From: Myxocyprinus asiaticus
Taxonomy: Eukaryota > Chordata > Actinopteri > Cypriniformes > Catostomidae
Length of the DNA stretch: 64,000 nt
Direction of reading: 5' to 3'
Assembly (NCBI RefSeq): GCF_019703515.2
Contig: NC_059374.1
Span: 14,110,245-14,174,244, forward strand
This document shows, in pieces, positions 32,901-46,100 of the stretch. The notes under the pieces are model-generated. The model ran no database searches, was not told the DNA's origin, and worked only from the letters and a program-made list of their open reading frames with translations. A program made the translations under genes and the position numbers. Position 1 is the stretch's first letter; every line of letters starts with the position of its first letter.

Positions 32901-33182
32901 GAACGGGAGCACGCGAAACTTTTGTACACATAGAGTAGCTTCGTCTTCTTGTGTGATCTATTTTCACTGTTGTTCTTGTTTGATGCAGAATTCCCTTTCA
33001 TCTCAGTGACGTCATCTGACGCGCAGAGATTGGCTGGATTGTTTTTAAGCAGCCAGCGAAAAAAACTTTCTTTCACATCAGGGTCATTGAAAATCGCAAT
33101 CGTTCACAGTGAATGAGAACAATGAGACACGCTCGGAATAACTTTGACTACTGGACTGTTTGCATACTTAAGTGGAACATGT

Positions 33183-33775
33183 TCATAGTTCACCCAAAAA
33201 TGTAAATTCTTTCATCATTTACTCTCCCTCATTCCATCCCAGATGTGTGTGACTTTCTTTCTTCTGCTGAACACAAATGAAGATTTTTAGATGAATATTT
33301 CAGCGCCGTAGGTCCTCACAATGCATGTAAATGAGCACCAAAACTTTGAAGTTGCAAAAATGCACATGAAGGCAGCATAAAAGTAATCCATACGACTCCA
33401 GTGGTTTAATCCATGTCTTCAGAAGCCATATGATAGGTGTGGGTGAGAAACAGATTAATATTAGTTATATTAATATTAGTAATATTAATAAACGTAATTT
33501 TTTACTATAAATTCTCCTCCCTGCCCAGTAGGTGGCGATATGCATGAAGAGTGTGAATCACTAAAAACAAAAGAAGAAGAATGTGAAAGTGAAAGTGGAG
33601 ATTTATAGTAAAAAAGGACTTACATACTGATCTCACACCCATCATATTGCTTCTGTAGATAACGATTTAACTGCACAAGTTTTATGGATTACTTTTATTC
33701 GGCCTTTATGTGCTTTTGGACCTTCAAAGTTCTGGTCACCATTCACTTGCCTTGTATGGACCTACAGAGCTGAGA
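33183..33775. mobile_element. TTAA-type MITE, interrupted
   Basis: Left TAGTTCACCCAAAAATGTAA, with CATTTACTCTCCCTCATTCC. Right arm near 33680-33775 with TTTTATGGATTACTTTTATT and CTGGTCACCATTCACTTGC. The outer right terminus is lost. Confidence 0.7.
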
Positions 33776-33779
33776 TGAG

Positions 33780-35730
33780 CCCTGTTCACACCAAACTGTT
33801 TTTTCGGTACTAATTTTTGTTCCGAACGAGCTTTTGTGCGGTAACAATGGATTCTGATGCCGCTGTTCATGCCAATTCCGACAAACCATCCTCCGACAAT
33901 CTGAAGGATTTTTTACATAGAGTGTTCCGAATTTTTTTTTCTTCGGACTGAGATGAAAACCGACTGACCAATGATATAAGAGATTTTTGTGTGCATTATT
34001 TAATGTGTATATCACTGTGCTTGTTATATTCTCACGGCATTAAAAATAGCAGCGAGATTTAGCAATTCGTTTGCACTAAGCTCGTAGTAAAATCCCATAA
34101 AAAGATTTGTTACATGCAATGTTTTAGACAATTGCAGAACCACTGCTATTTTATTGCAAGGATAATATAACAAAGTACTGCAATAATTTAAATAAAGAAA
34201 AGGCAGTGAGACATTATTTTCTTTTATATTATTTTTAATATATGCATAATATTTTATACTGTACCTGTCTCAATGTACAGTATTCATAATACTGTACCTT
34301 GTCTTATATTATCTAGGCTTTATAAAAAGAGAAGCTGGGTTCTGGAGTCCGTTTGGAAGATACTCTTAGAAAAATACATGTGCAAATATAAATAGGGCAT
34401 ATACTGTATTTATGCAACAGTGCTCTTTACTCGTCTCACTCGCATTAAAAACACAGATTATATACTCCTCAAAATGCATTAACACCATGGAAAGAACATA
34501 ATGAAACAGTTATGCCGAATTAGGTAAATAAATGCTTTAACAGCATTCAATATATTAATCTCTAACACAGGGGTGTAGATTCCAGGGGGGATAATGGTGA
34601 CAAATAATGGTGAATAAGTGGCAATCTGGCATCAGCCTATACAATGTTCATATCGGTGCATCCATAATTACAAGTAATTGCAAAAAAGGCCAAGAAAATC
34701 GATGTTAGCTTTGAGAAAGGGTCTAGCTTAATTTGTTTGCAGATGCCACTTGGTTTGAAATGTTGTTATCCAATGCAATATAATTAATGAATGTGTGTGC
34801 ATGTGGCTACTACGCATGGTCATGGGAAATAATTCAACTCTGTACTCAAAAAAGATAAATTTTAGGCTATTTGTAAGATTTTTAAGAATTTCATAAAATT
34901 CCATCAATTTGAATTGCGTAATGCTTAACCACATTAAATTAATAAAACTTAAAATGTTTAGTTATTTTATTAAAGATTACTAATTTATTTATTTATTTAT
35001 TTATTAAAGTTCAATTTGATGGAATTTTGTTATGAGATTGACATAAATCTTAAAATATGTTTTAGAGTGTGAAGATTTAAGTCAATAAAAAAATCATAAG
35101 GTTGAAATGTAACAGTTTTGAAATAATCACTGAAAGAAAAAAAAAAAAAAAAAAAGCCTGTTCATAGGTTCTGATCAATTAAATACAGTTTTAATGTTCA
35201 GTGTAGGCATGCTACTGCTATCTGCTGGTCATTTGATAAAACTACAGGTAAGAATTGTATGCCTTTTGTAGTCTTTTTAGCTCTCAGTCTACCAAGACAG
35301 TAAATTGGTTCAAATACGAATTCAGCTGTCAACTACGTAGCCTACAAATATACATGATGTAACAGTCTATATGTATAGCGCATGTTTCACACCCTACAAT
35401 CTTTAGCTAGGCACTTTTACAACATGTCAAATGGGGAAGTTGTCAACACTGTAAGGTGTTGAGTCAAAAGTTCAATTGCGAAAGTGCTTGTTTTCTCTAG
35501 CAGTGGTTACATGGCTCAGTTTACATTTGCACCGCAGAGTTTCAAGCGATACAAACCCTTTATTTATGACACATTCAGATTCTCACTGTCGCATTACTGT
35601 CGCTTTAAGAGCACTGGTTTGCTGAAACAGGTGATGCAGTGATGTGATGGGACGGGGACTCGTAAATAAAAGCATGTCAGAGTTATGTACAGAGTGAATA
35701 CTGGGCAATCAAAGCATTAAATGATCATGC
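33780..35730. other. Intergenic AT-rich stretch
   Basis: No gene. It holds a (TTTA)n tract near 34984-35006, a poly-A run near 35137-35155, and a segment (34680-34760) similar to 57720-57800 (GAGAAAGGGTCTAGCTTAAT versus GAGAAAAGGTCTAGCATAAT), an old dispersed repeat. Confidence 0.4.
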
Positions 35731-35736
35731 ATGTGC

Positions 35737-35876
35737 CATAAAATCCATACAGATCCAGACTCCGCAGCGTGCTCAAGGGATGCGTCAGAAGGACATGAGA
35801 GGACGCGATATTCTGCAGACCTAAGGGGAATCACGTCTACTGCGGCAGTACCAGTGGATTTACAGAAGAAGACATG
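35737..35876 (+). promoter_or_regulatory. sacs: Candidate sacs promoter and untranslated exon
   Basis: A TATA-like CATAAAATCC at 35737-35746 is followed about 130 bp later by a good donor, GACATG|GTGAGA, after 35876. An acceptor TTCTTGCAG before 36775 could join it to the first coding exon. This is inference from signals only. The actual start could instead lie within 36775-37110. Confidence 0.35.
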
Positions 35877-36242
35877 GTGAGACCAGCTCTTTTGGATCTG
35901 TTCATTGTCATTACTATAGTATACATTTATTTGCATGATTTCATTAATTTACACAATGAGGGCATGATAGTTTAACGTCAGTGTATTGGTGCAATGAGCT
36001 TGTATGATGTCATGGGGCATATCCATTTCACTGCGCCATAAAATAACTAGCCTGAAACATAAAACGCACTGTATATGTATATTATAATATTTTTTATTCT
36101 AATTTTAGGCGTATTATATATGTTTTTGTATTGTATTAAACATGAAACAATATAAATGTAGCCTATACGAGAAAGCACCTTTTTTATTTATATTTATATA
36201 TTTTTATATTTTATATTTTTGTTGTATAATAGCCTATTATAC

Positions 36243-36248
<6 letters not shown>

Positions 36249-36308
<60 letters not shown>
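36249..36308. repeat. (TA)n microsatellite
   Basis: About 60 bp of TA dinucleotides upstream of the sacs first coding exon. Confidence 0.93.
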
Positions 36309-36310
<2 letters not shown>

Positions 36311-36608
36311 AATTATTTATCTTCATGCAGTCACTATGACGACTTTATTCTAGGGCTGTCAATTGGTTAAATTAAATTACATGAGATGCTGATTAATTAA
36401 TACAGTTAATCTCAAATAATCGCATTTATCAAAGAAAATTCAATATATTATAATCAAATAAATTATAAATATAATAATGCATTTCTAACGATTTGAGTAA
36501 TCTAATAGACTGTAAATGTATTTATTACTTAATGGTATGAATTTGGTTTGCATACTTTAACAGTGGATCATTCTACCGTTTCTTTTAGTAGTTAGGACTG
36601 TAGTTGTA

Positions 36609-36633
36609 GTTTTTTTTTTTTTTTTTTTTTTTA
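36609..36633. repeat. Poly-T run flanked by inverted GTAGTTGTAG/CTACAACTC
   Basis: GGACTGTAGTTGTAG before the T-run and GAAGAACTACAACTCCCATC after it are partly inverted. Probably a MITE terminus pair or a small hairpin. Confidence 0.5.
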
Positions 36634-36774
36634 ATCATTGAAGAACTACAACTCCCATCAAATTCCAGCTCCGGAATAATATGCATTCTACAGATATTTG
36701 AAACTCTGCTTTTAAGTAAATATGATCATGGGGGAAGTGGCATTAACAGCATTACCTTGCTGTCTTTCTTGCAG

Positions 36775-37113
36775 AATTCATGCACTCTATTAAAACACTG
36801 CGACGAAGTCTAACATCTCTGAGAGAAACAGTTGGCTAGCACAGCGAACCGTTTTTTAAACTGCATCGATACCTCTCAGGAGGAGAAGTAGGCGGTTCCA
36901 TGAGCAAAACACGGCCACAGAAAGCTTATAGGATGGGATAATTCTTTGAGACTGTGGCCAAAAGGCTGGAAGTAAACAAACGAATGTCCAATGCGGACGC
37001 TTTTCTCCAGAAGATAACGGCACGCGGAGTGCGACGCAACATTACGCTTCATACATGAGAGAGAGCGAGTGAATGTCTACGCACGCGATTAACCGCTATT
37101 TGGCTGTTAAGCA
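36775..37113 (+). promoter_or_regulatory. sacs: sacs 5' UTR with two upstream ORFs
   Basis: Lies between the candidate acceptor at 36773-36774 and the sacs ATG. uORF1 at 37055-37072 encodes MRESE and stops at TGA. The next ATG begins at once at 37073 and opens uORF2, which overlaps the sacs start in another frame and would end at TGA early in the second coding exon, about 25 codons in all. An in-frame TAA at 37108-37110 precedes the sacs ATG, so translation cannot start farther upstream in that frame. Confidence 0.55.
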
Positions 37114-37136
37114 ATGGCAACCTGTCACGGCCCATG
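37114..37136 (+). CDS. sacs: sacs coding exon 1 (start codon, 23 nt)
   Basis: Reads MATCHGP plus two bases of a Trp codon, then donor GTAAGT. The codon completes with the first base of the next exon to give W-L-P-L-V-I-V, matching the W-V-P-V-T-V start of the UBL in human sacsin. The phase match, the donor and the in-frame TAA six bases upstream support this start. Confidence 0.85.
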
Positions 37137-40100
37137 GTAAGTTACATATGAATTATTTTAAGTTAGTGATCGGCTCGATATTTTTTATGACTTGAATGAG
37201 ATGGTAAATATCAGAACTGAATAATAATATCACAATTTTCTCTCCAATCTCTTGTTATAAATAATAATTTAGGTAAGAAGTGTAACTGTTCGTAGTCTCT
37301 ATGTGAATTGTGCATGGCTGTTGTGTATATTATGCCCCACCCTAATAAAGAGGATGATACAGTCGGTGTCCCAGTGGGAGTTTCATTGGTTTCCTGACAA
37401 CGCAAGATCTAAAACTACAGATCTGTGTCACCTGTGTTCTTATACTATAGTAAAATATCATATTGTCAACTGTGCCAAATACACACCTGTGATTGAAGGC
37501 CCTGCCTTTTAGAAGACAAATTAGAGGTTTGCCTCTGCATGAAAGATGTACTGTAGGTCAAGCCTAAAAAAAAAAAAAAGCATTGTGACAAAGATTTTAT
37601 TCTCTTAATTACTCAAAAAGTTGTTTTTCATCAGATCTCATAAAAACACAGGTCTTTTTTCACCCTAGAATCAAATGTAACAAATAAATAAATTGTCAGG
37701 TTTGGTTGAGGAAATGGCAGGACTCAAATGCAGAGTAGCAATTAGGGCTTTTATTTAACAAAAATATAACAAAAACAAACAAAAACTACCCCGAAGGTGA
37801 TAAACAAACACAGTCCAGGGTGACAACACAATGACGGGCTGGACTGGGCTGGAACGGGGAACCAACAGAAATCCAACTGGACAGGAACATGACCGACAGA
37901 GACCTAACAGGGGACATAAACACAAGCAACATCCCACAGGAACATCCACAACAAACTGGCACCAGACAGTGCACAAAGGGTGATTATAAAGGGAGAGAAA
38001 TCAGGATGGAAACAAGGAAGGCAGATGAAATTAATAAGCTAATAATCAAACCGGTAACAAGGCAAACGAGGGCAGGGTTATCACTGAAGACAAGACAGAC
38101 ACGAATGCACAAGGAAATGAGAAAATACAAAACCAAGTGCATTCACATAGCACGAGAAAAAAATACAAGTGTCTGGACTCAGCCACAGAGTAAAACCAAC
38201 CGAAGTGGCTGAATCCAGACACAAGACATAAAACAGACATGGAACATGTACATGTCAGGGCTCTGCCAGAAAGGGGAAAAAAAAAAACTAAGGGCAGAAC
38301 ACTGACAGTACTCCCTCTTAAGGGGACGGATACCAGACGTCACCAAAAACTAGACAGAAAACAAAAACAGAACACAAAAAACGTGATAAACTGGGGCAAA
38401 CAGAAAAGTCCAGGGTGGCGCCGATGGAACAGACCAAGGGGGGGAGGGAGGGGGCTTCAGGTAGGGGGTGGGGTCCGGCAGCCAGGGAGGAGGGTCCAGG
38501 TAGGGGGCAGGATCCGGTGGCCAGGGAGGAAGCTTGAAGAAGGGGGTGGGGTCCGGCGGCCTGGGAGGTGGCTCAAGGTAGGAGGTGGTGTCCGGCAGCC
38601 AGGGAGGAGGGTCCAGGTAGGGGGCGGGATCCGGTGGCTAGTGAGGAAGCTTGAAGAAGGGGGCAGGGTCTGCGGTCTGGGAGGTGGCTCAAGGTAGGGG
38701 GTGGTGTCCGGCGGCCAGGGAGGAGGGTCCAGGTAGGGGGTGGGATCCGGTGGCTAGCGAGGAAGCTTGAAGAAGGGGGCGAGGTCCACGGCCTGGGAGG
38801 TGGCTCAAGGTAGGGGGCGGGGTCAGGCGGCCTGAGAAGAGGTTCCAGGAAGGGGGCAGCAGAAAAGTCCAGGGTGGCACCGACGGAACAGACCTGGGTG
38901 GAGCCGGTGGAACAGACCAAGGGGGGGAGGGAGGGGGCTTCAGGTAGGGGGTGGGGTCCGGCAGCCAGGGAGGAGGGTCTTAGTAGGGGGCGGGATCCGG
39001 TGGCCAGGGAGGAAGCTTGAAGAAGGGGAGGGGTCCAGCAGCCTGGGAGGCGGCTCAAGATAGGGGGCAGGGTCAGGCGGCCTGAGAAGTGGTTCCAGGA
39101 AGGGGCGGGGTCCGGTGGCCTGGGAGGAGGGTCCAGGTAGGGGGCGGTGTGAAGCGGGCTGAGAGGAAGGTCCAGGAAGGAGGTGGGGTCTGGCTGCCTG
39201 AGAGGAGGGTCCAGGAAGGAGGTAGGGTCCGGCGGCCTGAGAGGAGGCTCCAGGAAGGGTCCGCACATGGAGGCTGCCATGTTAGAATCACATGACCAGC
39301 CGAATACTACTCACTTAATCTCAGTAACCGTCCTGATATTAGACATTTTCACTCATTGATTAAAGTAATTATTGCTGACTAGGAATATTACATTTCTACA
39401 ATGGCATCTGAAACTGAAAACTAATTATTTTAAATGATGCTGCATCCAAGCCACTAGGTGTCAGTGTAAGTCCAAGATGACACAAAGACAAAAGTTACTG
39501 AATGCACCTTAAATGGTCCTAACAACAGGCTTCATTTTGGGGTGAAATATGTGCATAAATGTTCTTCAAAGGTTTTGTGAGATTCACCCATTAAGTGACA
39601 GTGACACTGGTGCAATCAACAGATGATAGCATATTTTTTCCTTTAGTATTATTGTTTTGATGCCTCATGTGTGTATAGTTAGGGTCACCAACTGACTTTC
39701 CTCTTTATTTTAGGTTGCCATTGGTGATAGTCTTTCATGATTATCTAGGCAAGAGGGTCTTCCAGGTCCCACCATCCACAGTAATCAGGTTCATCAAGAC
39801 CCTCATCTACCAAGAAACAGACTACCCTGTGTCTCAGCAGCAGCTGTTTCACAACGGTAAACTGGTGAGTTGCAAAACTGTTAAATTCATATTGCAGTTC
39901 CATCGACTGGATGAAATGTTTTATGTGGCATCTTAGTCAGCTTTTATTCAGGCACATTTTTGTCTCTCTACAATTCAGGAATGATCTTTCATGGAAAATA
40001 ATGGCCTATTAGGGAGATTCTAACCAAATGAAGAGCATAACCTTTCATTACCTCCACCATGTGATTATAATCACCCCCCAAAATACACTGGTTTATAATC

Positions 40101-43100
40101 CACCCAAAGAAACTGATTTAGAAACTGGGCAGTGGCCAGCCTGTTTAAATGTGCTCCATTGTGTTGTAATCAGAGCACAGTCCAGGGTGAGAGCTCATGA
40201 TAGTTTCTAGTATTTTACAGTGTATTCACAGCCAAAATTGTGGTCTTCTCACCCAACAGATAAAAAAAAAAACAAAAAAAAAAACATCACACATCACAAT
40301 AAAATCTATTAGCATTGTCTTTATTTGATGTATTCTGTTTTGTTTTGGGCAGTGTAGTTGTCATTTGTGATTAAACTTGAACAAAGCATTTTAAAATGTA
40401 AATCACAAAGCTCTATTGATTATTCACTCTGAAATCAAAAGAATCAAGAGGTTATATTTTGCCTAAAGAAATTTAAGCTTATTTTAAGGACTCAATATCC
40501 TACTGCAGTTTAAAAAGTCTCATTCTTTTTAATGTAATTCAAAAAACAATATTAGATCATATTTTATATAAAAGTATTTGTAATGTACAATTCTTAGTAG
40601 AGGTAGACCGATATATTGGTTTTACCAATTAATCGGTGCCAATAGTTGCATTTTGGAACTATCGGTTATCGGCAAATATTTATGCGTAGTTTCCGATAGT
40701 TGTTTTTTTTTTTATTCCTCCGTGTTCGGCTTAGAACATAGAAAAGCTTAGTTCTACAGTATAACAGTGGCCTCTAGAGGTGAAAAAAAAAAAAAATCAC
40801 TGACCCCTTGTGGGGATTTTCTGTATGTAAATCTTTTATCAACAATATTCATCCATATTTTTATCCTTACTTTAATGCATATTTTGTTTTTTGATTAGTT
40901 AATCAAGTGTTCTAAATTGAAGCAAAGACAAATGCTTATTAAACCTCATCTGGTTTATACATGTATATACTTTATATATTTATACACAAAACCCTTCATC
41001 TGGTGAATGTATAGGCTATGAATAAAGCTTAATTTGGCAAATACTTACATATAGAGCATTATAACGGAGCCAAGTCTGCATCGTTTCCTAATATTTTGTA
41101 TTTCAGGCTTGTTTATGTTTAAAATTTCTACATTATGCGCCAATTCTTAAATTTTGTTCTGGTCATTATTAGAATTTTGGTTGCACAATAAACAGCATTT
41201 GGGATTTTATTCATTTTGGACTCTTTCAGCCTCTTTGTCTGTGCCCATCATAGTAAGGAAAGACTAAGAAAATGTGTAACATTTTATTAATTGATTTGAA
41301 AAAACTATCAGCCGAATAATTGGTTATTGGCCTTTTCCACCTCCTTAGTTATTAGTATCAGCAAAATCCACTATTGGTCAACCTCTAATTCTGTGCATGC
41401 ATCACAGTAGTAGGCTATTTGTTGTACTGAATTTAATTTTAATTCTTGTACAGTGTTGGGTAAGTTAGTCAAAAAAGTAATATACTACAAATTACTAATT
41501 ACTTCTCTAAAATTGTAATCTGATTACTTTACTGATTACTTCATAAAAATGTATCACATTACTAATTACTTTTAAGTTACTTTGTAAAACACATTTCACT
41601 GAAGTTTTTGTTTTTTATGTATTCTATGTAAAATGTGTAACCCAACAATGTACTTAAAAGTAGTTAACTTTTAAATTGAAAGTCAGAAACTGTAATCTGA
41701 TTACAAGAATTTAAAATGAAAAAGGTTGCACTACTTTTTTAACTAAAAGTGATTAGATTACAGTAATTAATTACTTTATAATCAGATTACATAAAACTTT
41801 GTTCCTGTATTACAGTATTATTGGAAGACAGATGTTCTTCGCATTACAGTAATGAGTCTTGATGAGAGTCTTGACGACCCTAAAATAGGCTTGATTTTCT
41901 GTGAACAATGTCATTTCTTATTTTTGTCCTTGAAGATAACCTGGATAGTCATAATAATGAAATATGACCAGGACTTTTCTTTGTGAGATTCACTCTAACA
42001 TTAGAAAGGCCCATTATTGTACTCAAAAAGTGCATCCTTTTTGTCAAGCACATATTACCTCATCCTCACTACCTTCATTGATTCTGTGTTGTTTTCTGTG
42101 AACTAATATATGTCACAGAACAATCACAGGTGGCTTTTCAACACTTTGATTCCATATTGGAATATATATATACATATATATATATAAATATACATACACA
42201 CACTACCGGTCAAAAGTTTTGAAACACTTACTCATTCTTTATTAATATATATTTTTTCACATTTTAGAATAATAGTAAAGTCTTTAAAACTATGGAATAA
42301 CATAAATGGAACTATGGGAATTATGTTGTGACTAAACAAAATCCAAAATAAATCAAAACTGTGTTATATTTTAGCATCTTCATAGTAGTCACCCTTTGCC
42401 TAGAATTTGCAGAAATATATTCTTGACATTTTCTCAACCAACTTCTTGAGGTATCACCCTGGGATGCTTTTTAAACAGTTCCCATCTATGTTGGGCACTT
42501 ATTGGCTTCTTTATTATTTGGTCCAAGTCATCAATTTCAAAAACTTTTTTTTTTAATTAAATTTTAGATTTACAGTGAAATAAATTAAAATGGTGGCACA
42601 ATTATATTTTTGTCTACAAAACTAATTTCAAACATTTAAGCATACGCCTTCAGATCAAAAGATTTTTAAGATCATGAGAAACATTTCAGTCAAAACTTTT
42701 GACCGGTAGTGTATATATATATATATAGATCAGAAAATAAGAACAAGTTTAAATGTATTCTCTGGTAAATAGAAGCAGTAGGTTTATGCGCAAGCCAAAT
42801 AAGCTTGGGGTCAAAAGGAACTGACTCTAATGAGTTCATTACATTTTCCATGACCAGGTCAGGCTCCTTTTTTCTTTTTGCTTGAAGCTGTGACGAGTCC
42901 CTGAATGAAGGGAACAGGTGGAAGACCACTCCTCTAGCATAAGTATGTCAGACTCTGAAAATAGCCTTGAGAAAACCTGCTCTCAGATCTCACCCTAACA
43001 TCCATACAACCCCAAACGACTGAACTCTTACAGTCTAGCCCAAATACACTTAGAGATGTTCCAGTCTCAGGTACTTGTGGGGACTTGAGCTTTCCATCTT

Positions 43101-46100
43101 GGAAAATGGCCCCAAAGAACAAAAAGTGAACTATTCCTTTAAGATTTATTTGCACATATGGCCTATCTTTGTATGATCATAAACTATGTTCACTAATCCA
43201 ATCTTGGCATCAGTCCAGCGTCTTTAATAAGTTTGGGAATTTTTTGCTTTTGGTGATTTTCTCTGGATGTGCTATAACAAGTTGATTTCTTCCAAATGCA
43301 ATAAAAAGGCATTCCTTTCATGATCTTTTTCTCTTTCCACCCAAAAATCACGGATGGGAGATGGTTATGAAAATACAAGAGGCCGAATTTAGTTTTATTC
43401 ATTTTCCTTTGTTTAGTTGGTTGAGTTGCTAGTTGCCCAGTACACATACTGTATGATTTTTAAACTAATGATCCTTATGACAGCATGATATTACCAAAAC
43501 TGTTTATATTTAACTAAATTAAATACTGATTTGTCTGTTTTCATCCATTTATGTGGCTTTTATCTGACTGGTTTGACTTTCTACACTTCAAAAAATAATA
43601 TTTTTAATCAGTATCCAGTAAAAATATCTAAACATCCTTAAAAGAAAAGATCCATTGCCCAAGAAGCAAAATTGAAAAGGGATTGAAAGGAATTTTCTGA
43701 GATCAATACAAATATTGATATATTACAAATATTGCTCTATTGATGGCATTTGTGGCATAATGTCGATTACCACAAAAAACAATAATATATTTACAGTAAT
43801 GCACCTACAATAGAAGTAAACCGGGTCATGCACTTTGCACAAAGTTTGTCCTGAAGAACGTGGTTTATGTGCACATATGCATAAGCTGCGTTCTTACAGG
43901 TTTTTGAGGAGTGCACATGTGCATGAACAGCCCGTTTAACAAACGTCATAGTATGGAGCCCAACAACAAGTCAACAAAGCAGAAAGAATTCAACATTTCT
44001 GGGAGTACAGTTGGAAAACAACATAATAAACTATACCCATTTATACACACCATTGTATATCGACTGTCCCTCACGTTTGTGTATATGAGCTCGTACATTG
44101 GGAGAATCCCGGAGTTTTACGTAAGAGGGAAGCGCAATACCACTGCAGGTCATGATAGAAAGTTAAGGAAACAAAAAGCAACAACTCTGGAATATCTTGA
44201 AATAAAGAGAAGCTACATAGAATAAAAAAGCTGAAGTCTTCCTTGGACGCCATGTTTGTTATTTACACAAGCGTTGCAGGGGAATTACATTGCTGTGGAG
44301 AAAGCTGCTTACTGACCGAGCCACTTGTATATGGGAGTAAAGAGTTTGACACTTATACAGTGCATGTAAACTGGAACGCCACTTTCTTGCAATAAGCAGC
44401 TTTCTGGTGTTAACAATCTCTACTAGCTTTACATGGTGCAACTTATAACGTAATAACAATGCTGTAACAGTTAAAAGGTCGGGCAAGGAGGAGGCGGGAA
44501 TCGGCTGAACAGTCAACATAAAGGTTTAATGATATAAATTATCTTAAAACAACATAACAAACAGACACACATGCAGCGCGGTCACATGCATCTCTCTCTC
44601 TCTCCATCTTTGGGGTGAGACTCTGCTCTTCCGACCGTTCTGTCAGCCGGTGGTCCACCCTGTCTCCTGCGAACCTGGGGGAGAGACGAGGGGAGGCGTG
44701 GGGAGAGGGAAAGGGTGAGCGGAGACACACAGAGAGAGAGGAGAACTTGCTCGCCGGCTCCTAGACGTGCTGTCACCCGGTCCTCTAGACTCCTTCGCCC
44801 TCTGGCGGACACAAGCTTGCTCCTCCCCCGGCCCCATGCATCTCTCTCTCTCGAACCGGCATCTCCGGCTGCCCCTTATCTCGCTCTCCCGCTGATCAGC
44901 TGATTCAATGCCGGCCGTGCTCCACCACAGCCCAGCCATGCCCTCCTCCTCGTCACACTCCTCCCCCTCCCAATTCAGGCCGGGGTGCCACCGGTCTGAC
45001 TAACACCGCCCCCCCCCCCACCCCCAGAGGAGACTCTGCCTTTCCGGCCGTTCTGTCAGCCAGTAGTCCACCCCGCCTCGTGCGAACCTGGGGGAGAGAC
45101 GAGGGGAGGTGTGGGGAGAGGGAAAGGGCAAGCAGAGACACACACAAAAAGAGAGAGGAGAGAGAGAGGAGAACTTGCTCGCTGGCTCCTGGACGTGCTG
45201 TCACCCGGTCCTCAACCGCTCCTCCGCCCTCTGGTGGACGCCAGCTCGCTCCTCCCCCAGCGGACGGCAGCGAGTCCTCCGGCCCCTGGTGGACGGAACC
45301 GCTCCTCCCCTTCTCGGCAGACAGCCACGGTTCCTCTGGCTCTCGTAGCTGGCAATGACCCCTCCGTCCCCAGGCAGATGGCCGCAGCAGATCCCCTGGC
45401 GGATGGCAATGGCAAGGACTCCGCGACAGCGCATACCTCCTCCCTCCCTGGTTTCGGCACCACTGTAACAGTTAAAAGGTCGGGCAAGGAGGAGGCGGGA
45501 ACTGGCTGAACAGTCAACATAAAGGTTTAATGATATAAATGAACTTAAAACAACAAAAAACATAAACGAATAGACACACATGCAGCGCGGACGCTTGCAT
45601 CTCTCTCTCTCGAACCGCCGTCTCCGGCTGCCGCTTATCTTGCTCTCCCGCTGATCAGCTGATTCAGTGCTGGCCGTGCTCCATCACGGCCCGACCACGC
45701 CCTCCTCCTCGTCACAAATGCATAATGTAACAACTGCACATAATGTAATAAGTTAAATGTAATAAAAGTTCATAATGTAAGAAATTTCTCAAAACATAAT
45801 ACAATTCTGAGCTCATAATGTAATGAAGTTTTTCACATAATGTAATAGGTTATTTTATTGGAAACATATTACATTATGTACTCACTGTGGCAACTCATAA
45901 TATTATCACAGTACATCATGTAATAACAGCATACAATGTACAGTATAAGGAAGCAGTTTTTATAATATAATAATTGTCTCTCAACATAATAACTTTATGA
46001 GCACAAAACGTAATAATATATATATATTATTTTTTTGTGTGTGCAAAATGTAATAGATTACTACATTAAGAGAAATGTATGCTTATAGGCTAAATTGTGA

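Larger units (their letters stand above)
44463..45716 (-). mobile_element. Small LTR retrotransposon (TRIM-like), minus strand
   Basis: Flanked by a perfect 5-bp duplication AATGC at 44458-44462 and 45717-45721. On the minus strand the 5' LTR is 45716-45464 (TGTGACGAGG to TAACTGTTACA). It is followed by a primer-binding-site-like TGGTGCCGAAACC (45463-45450 region), about 0.5 kb of internal sequence, a purine tract GGGAGGGGGAGGAG, and the 3' LTR 44957-44463. There is no gag or pol. The insertion splits the left arm of the 44439-47104 element. Confidence 0.9.

Noticed and set aside
30326..34664. A single large hAT element bounded by GGATGCAC-like motifs
   Set aside because: The end motifs are short and the interval includes independent features (tandem array, candidate promoter, other MITEs); one element could not be supported.
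38573..39280. 235-codon minus-strand open frame
   Set aside because: It is a translation of the GC-rich minisatellite inside the LTR remnant; the repeat structure explains its length.
45080..45581. Overlapping open frames of about 80-130 codons on both strands
   Set aside because: High GC of the LTR element removes stop codons in several frames at once; no protein motif is seen.
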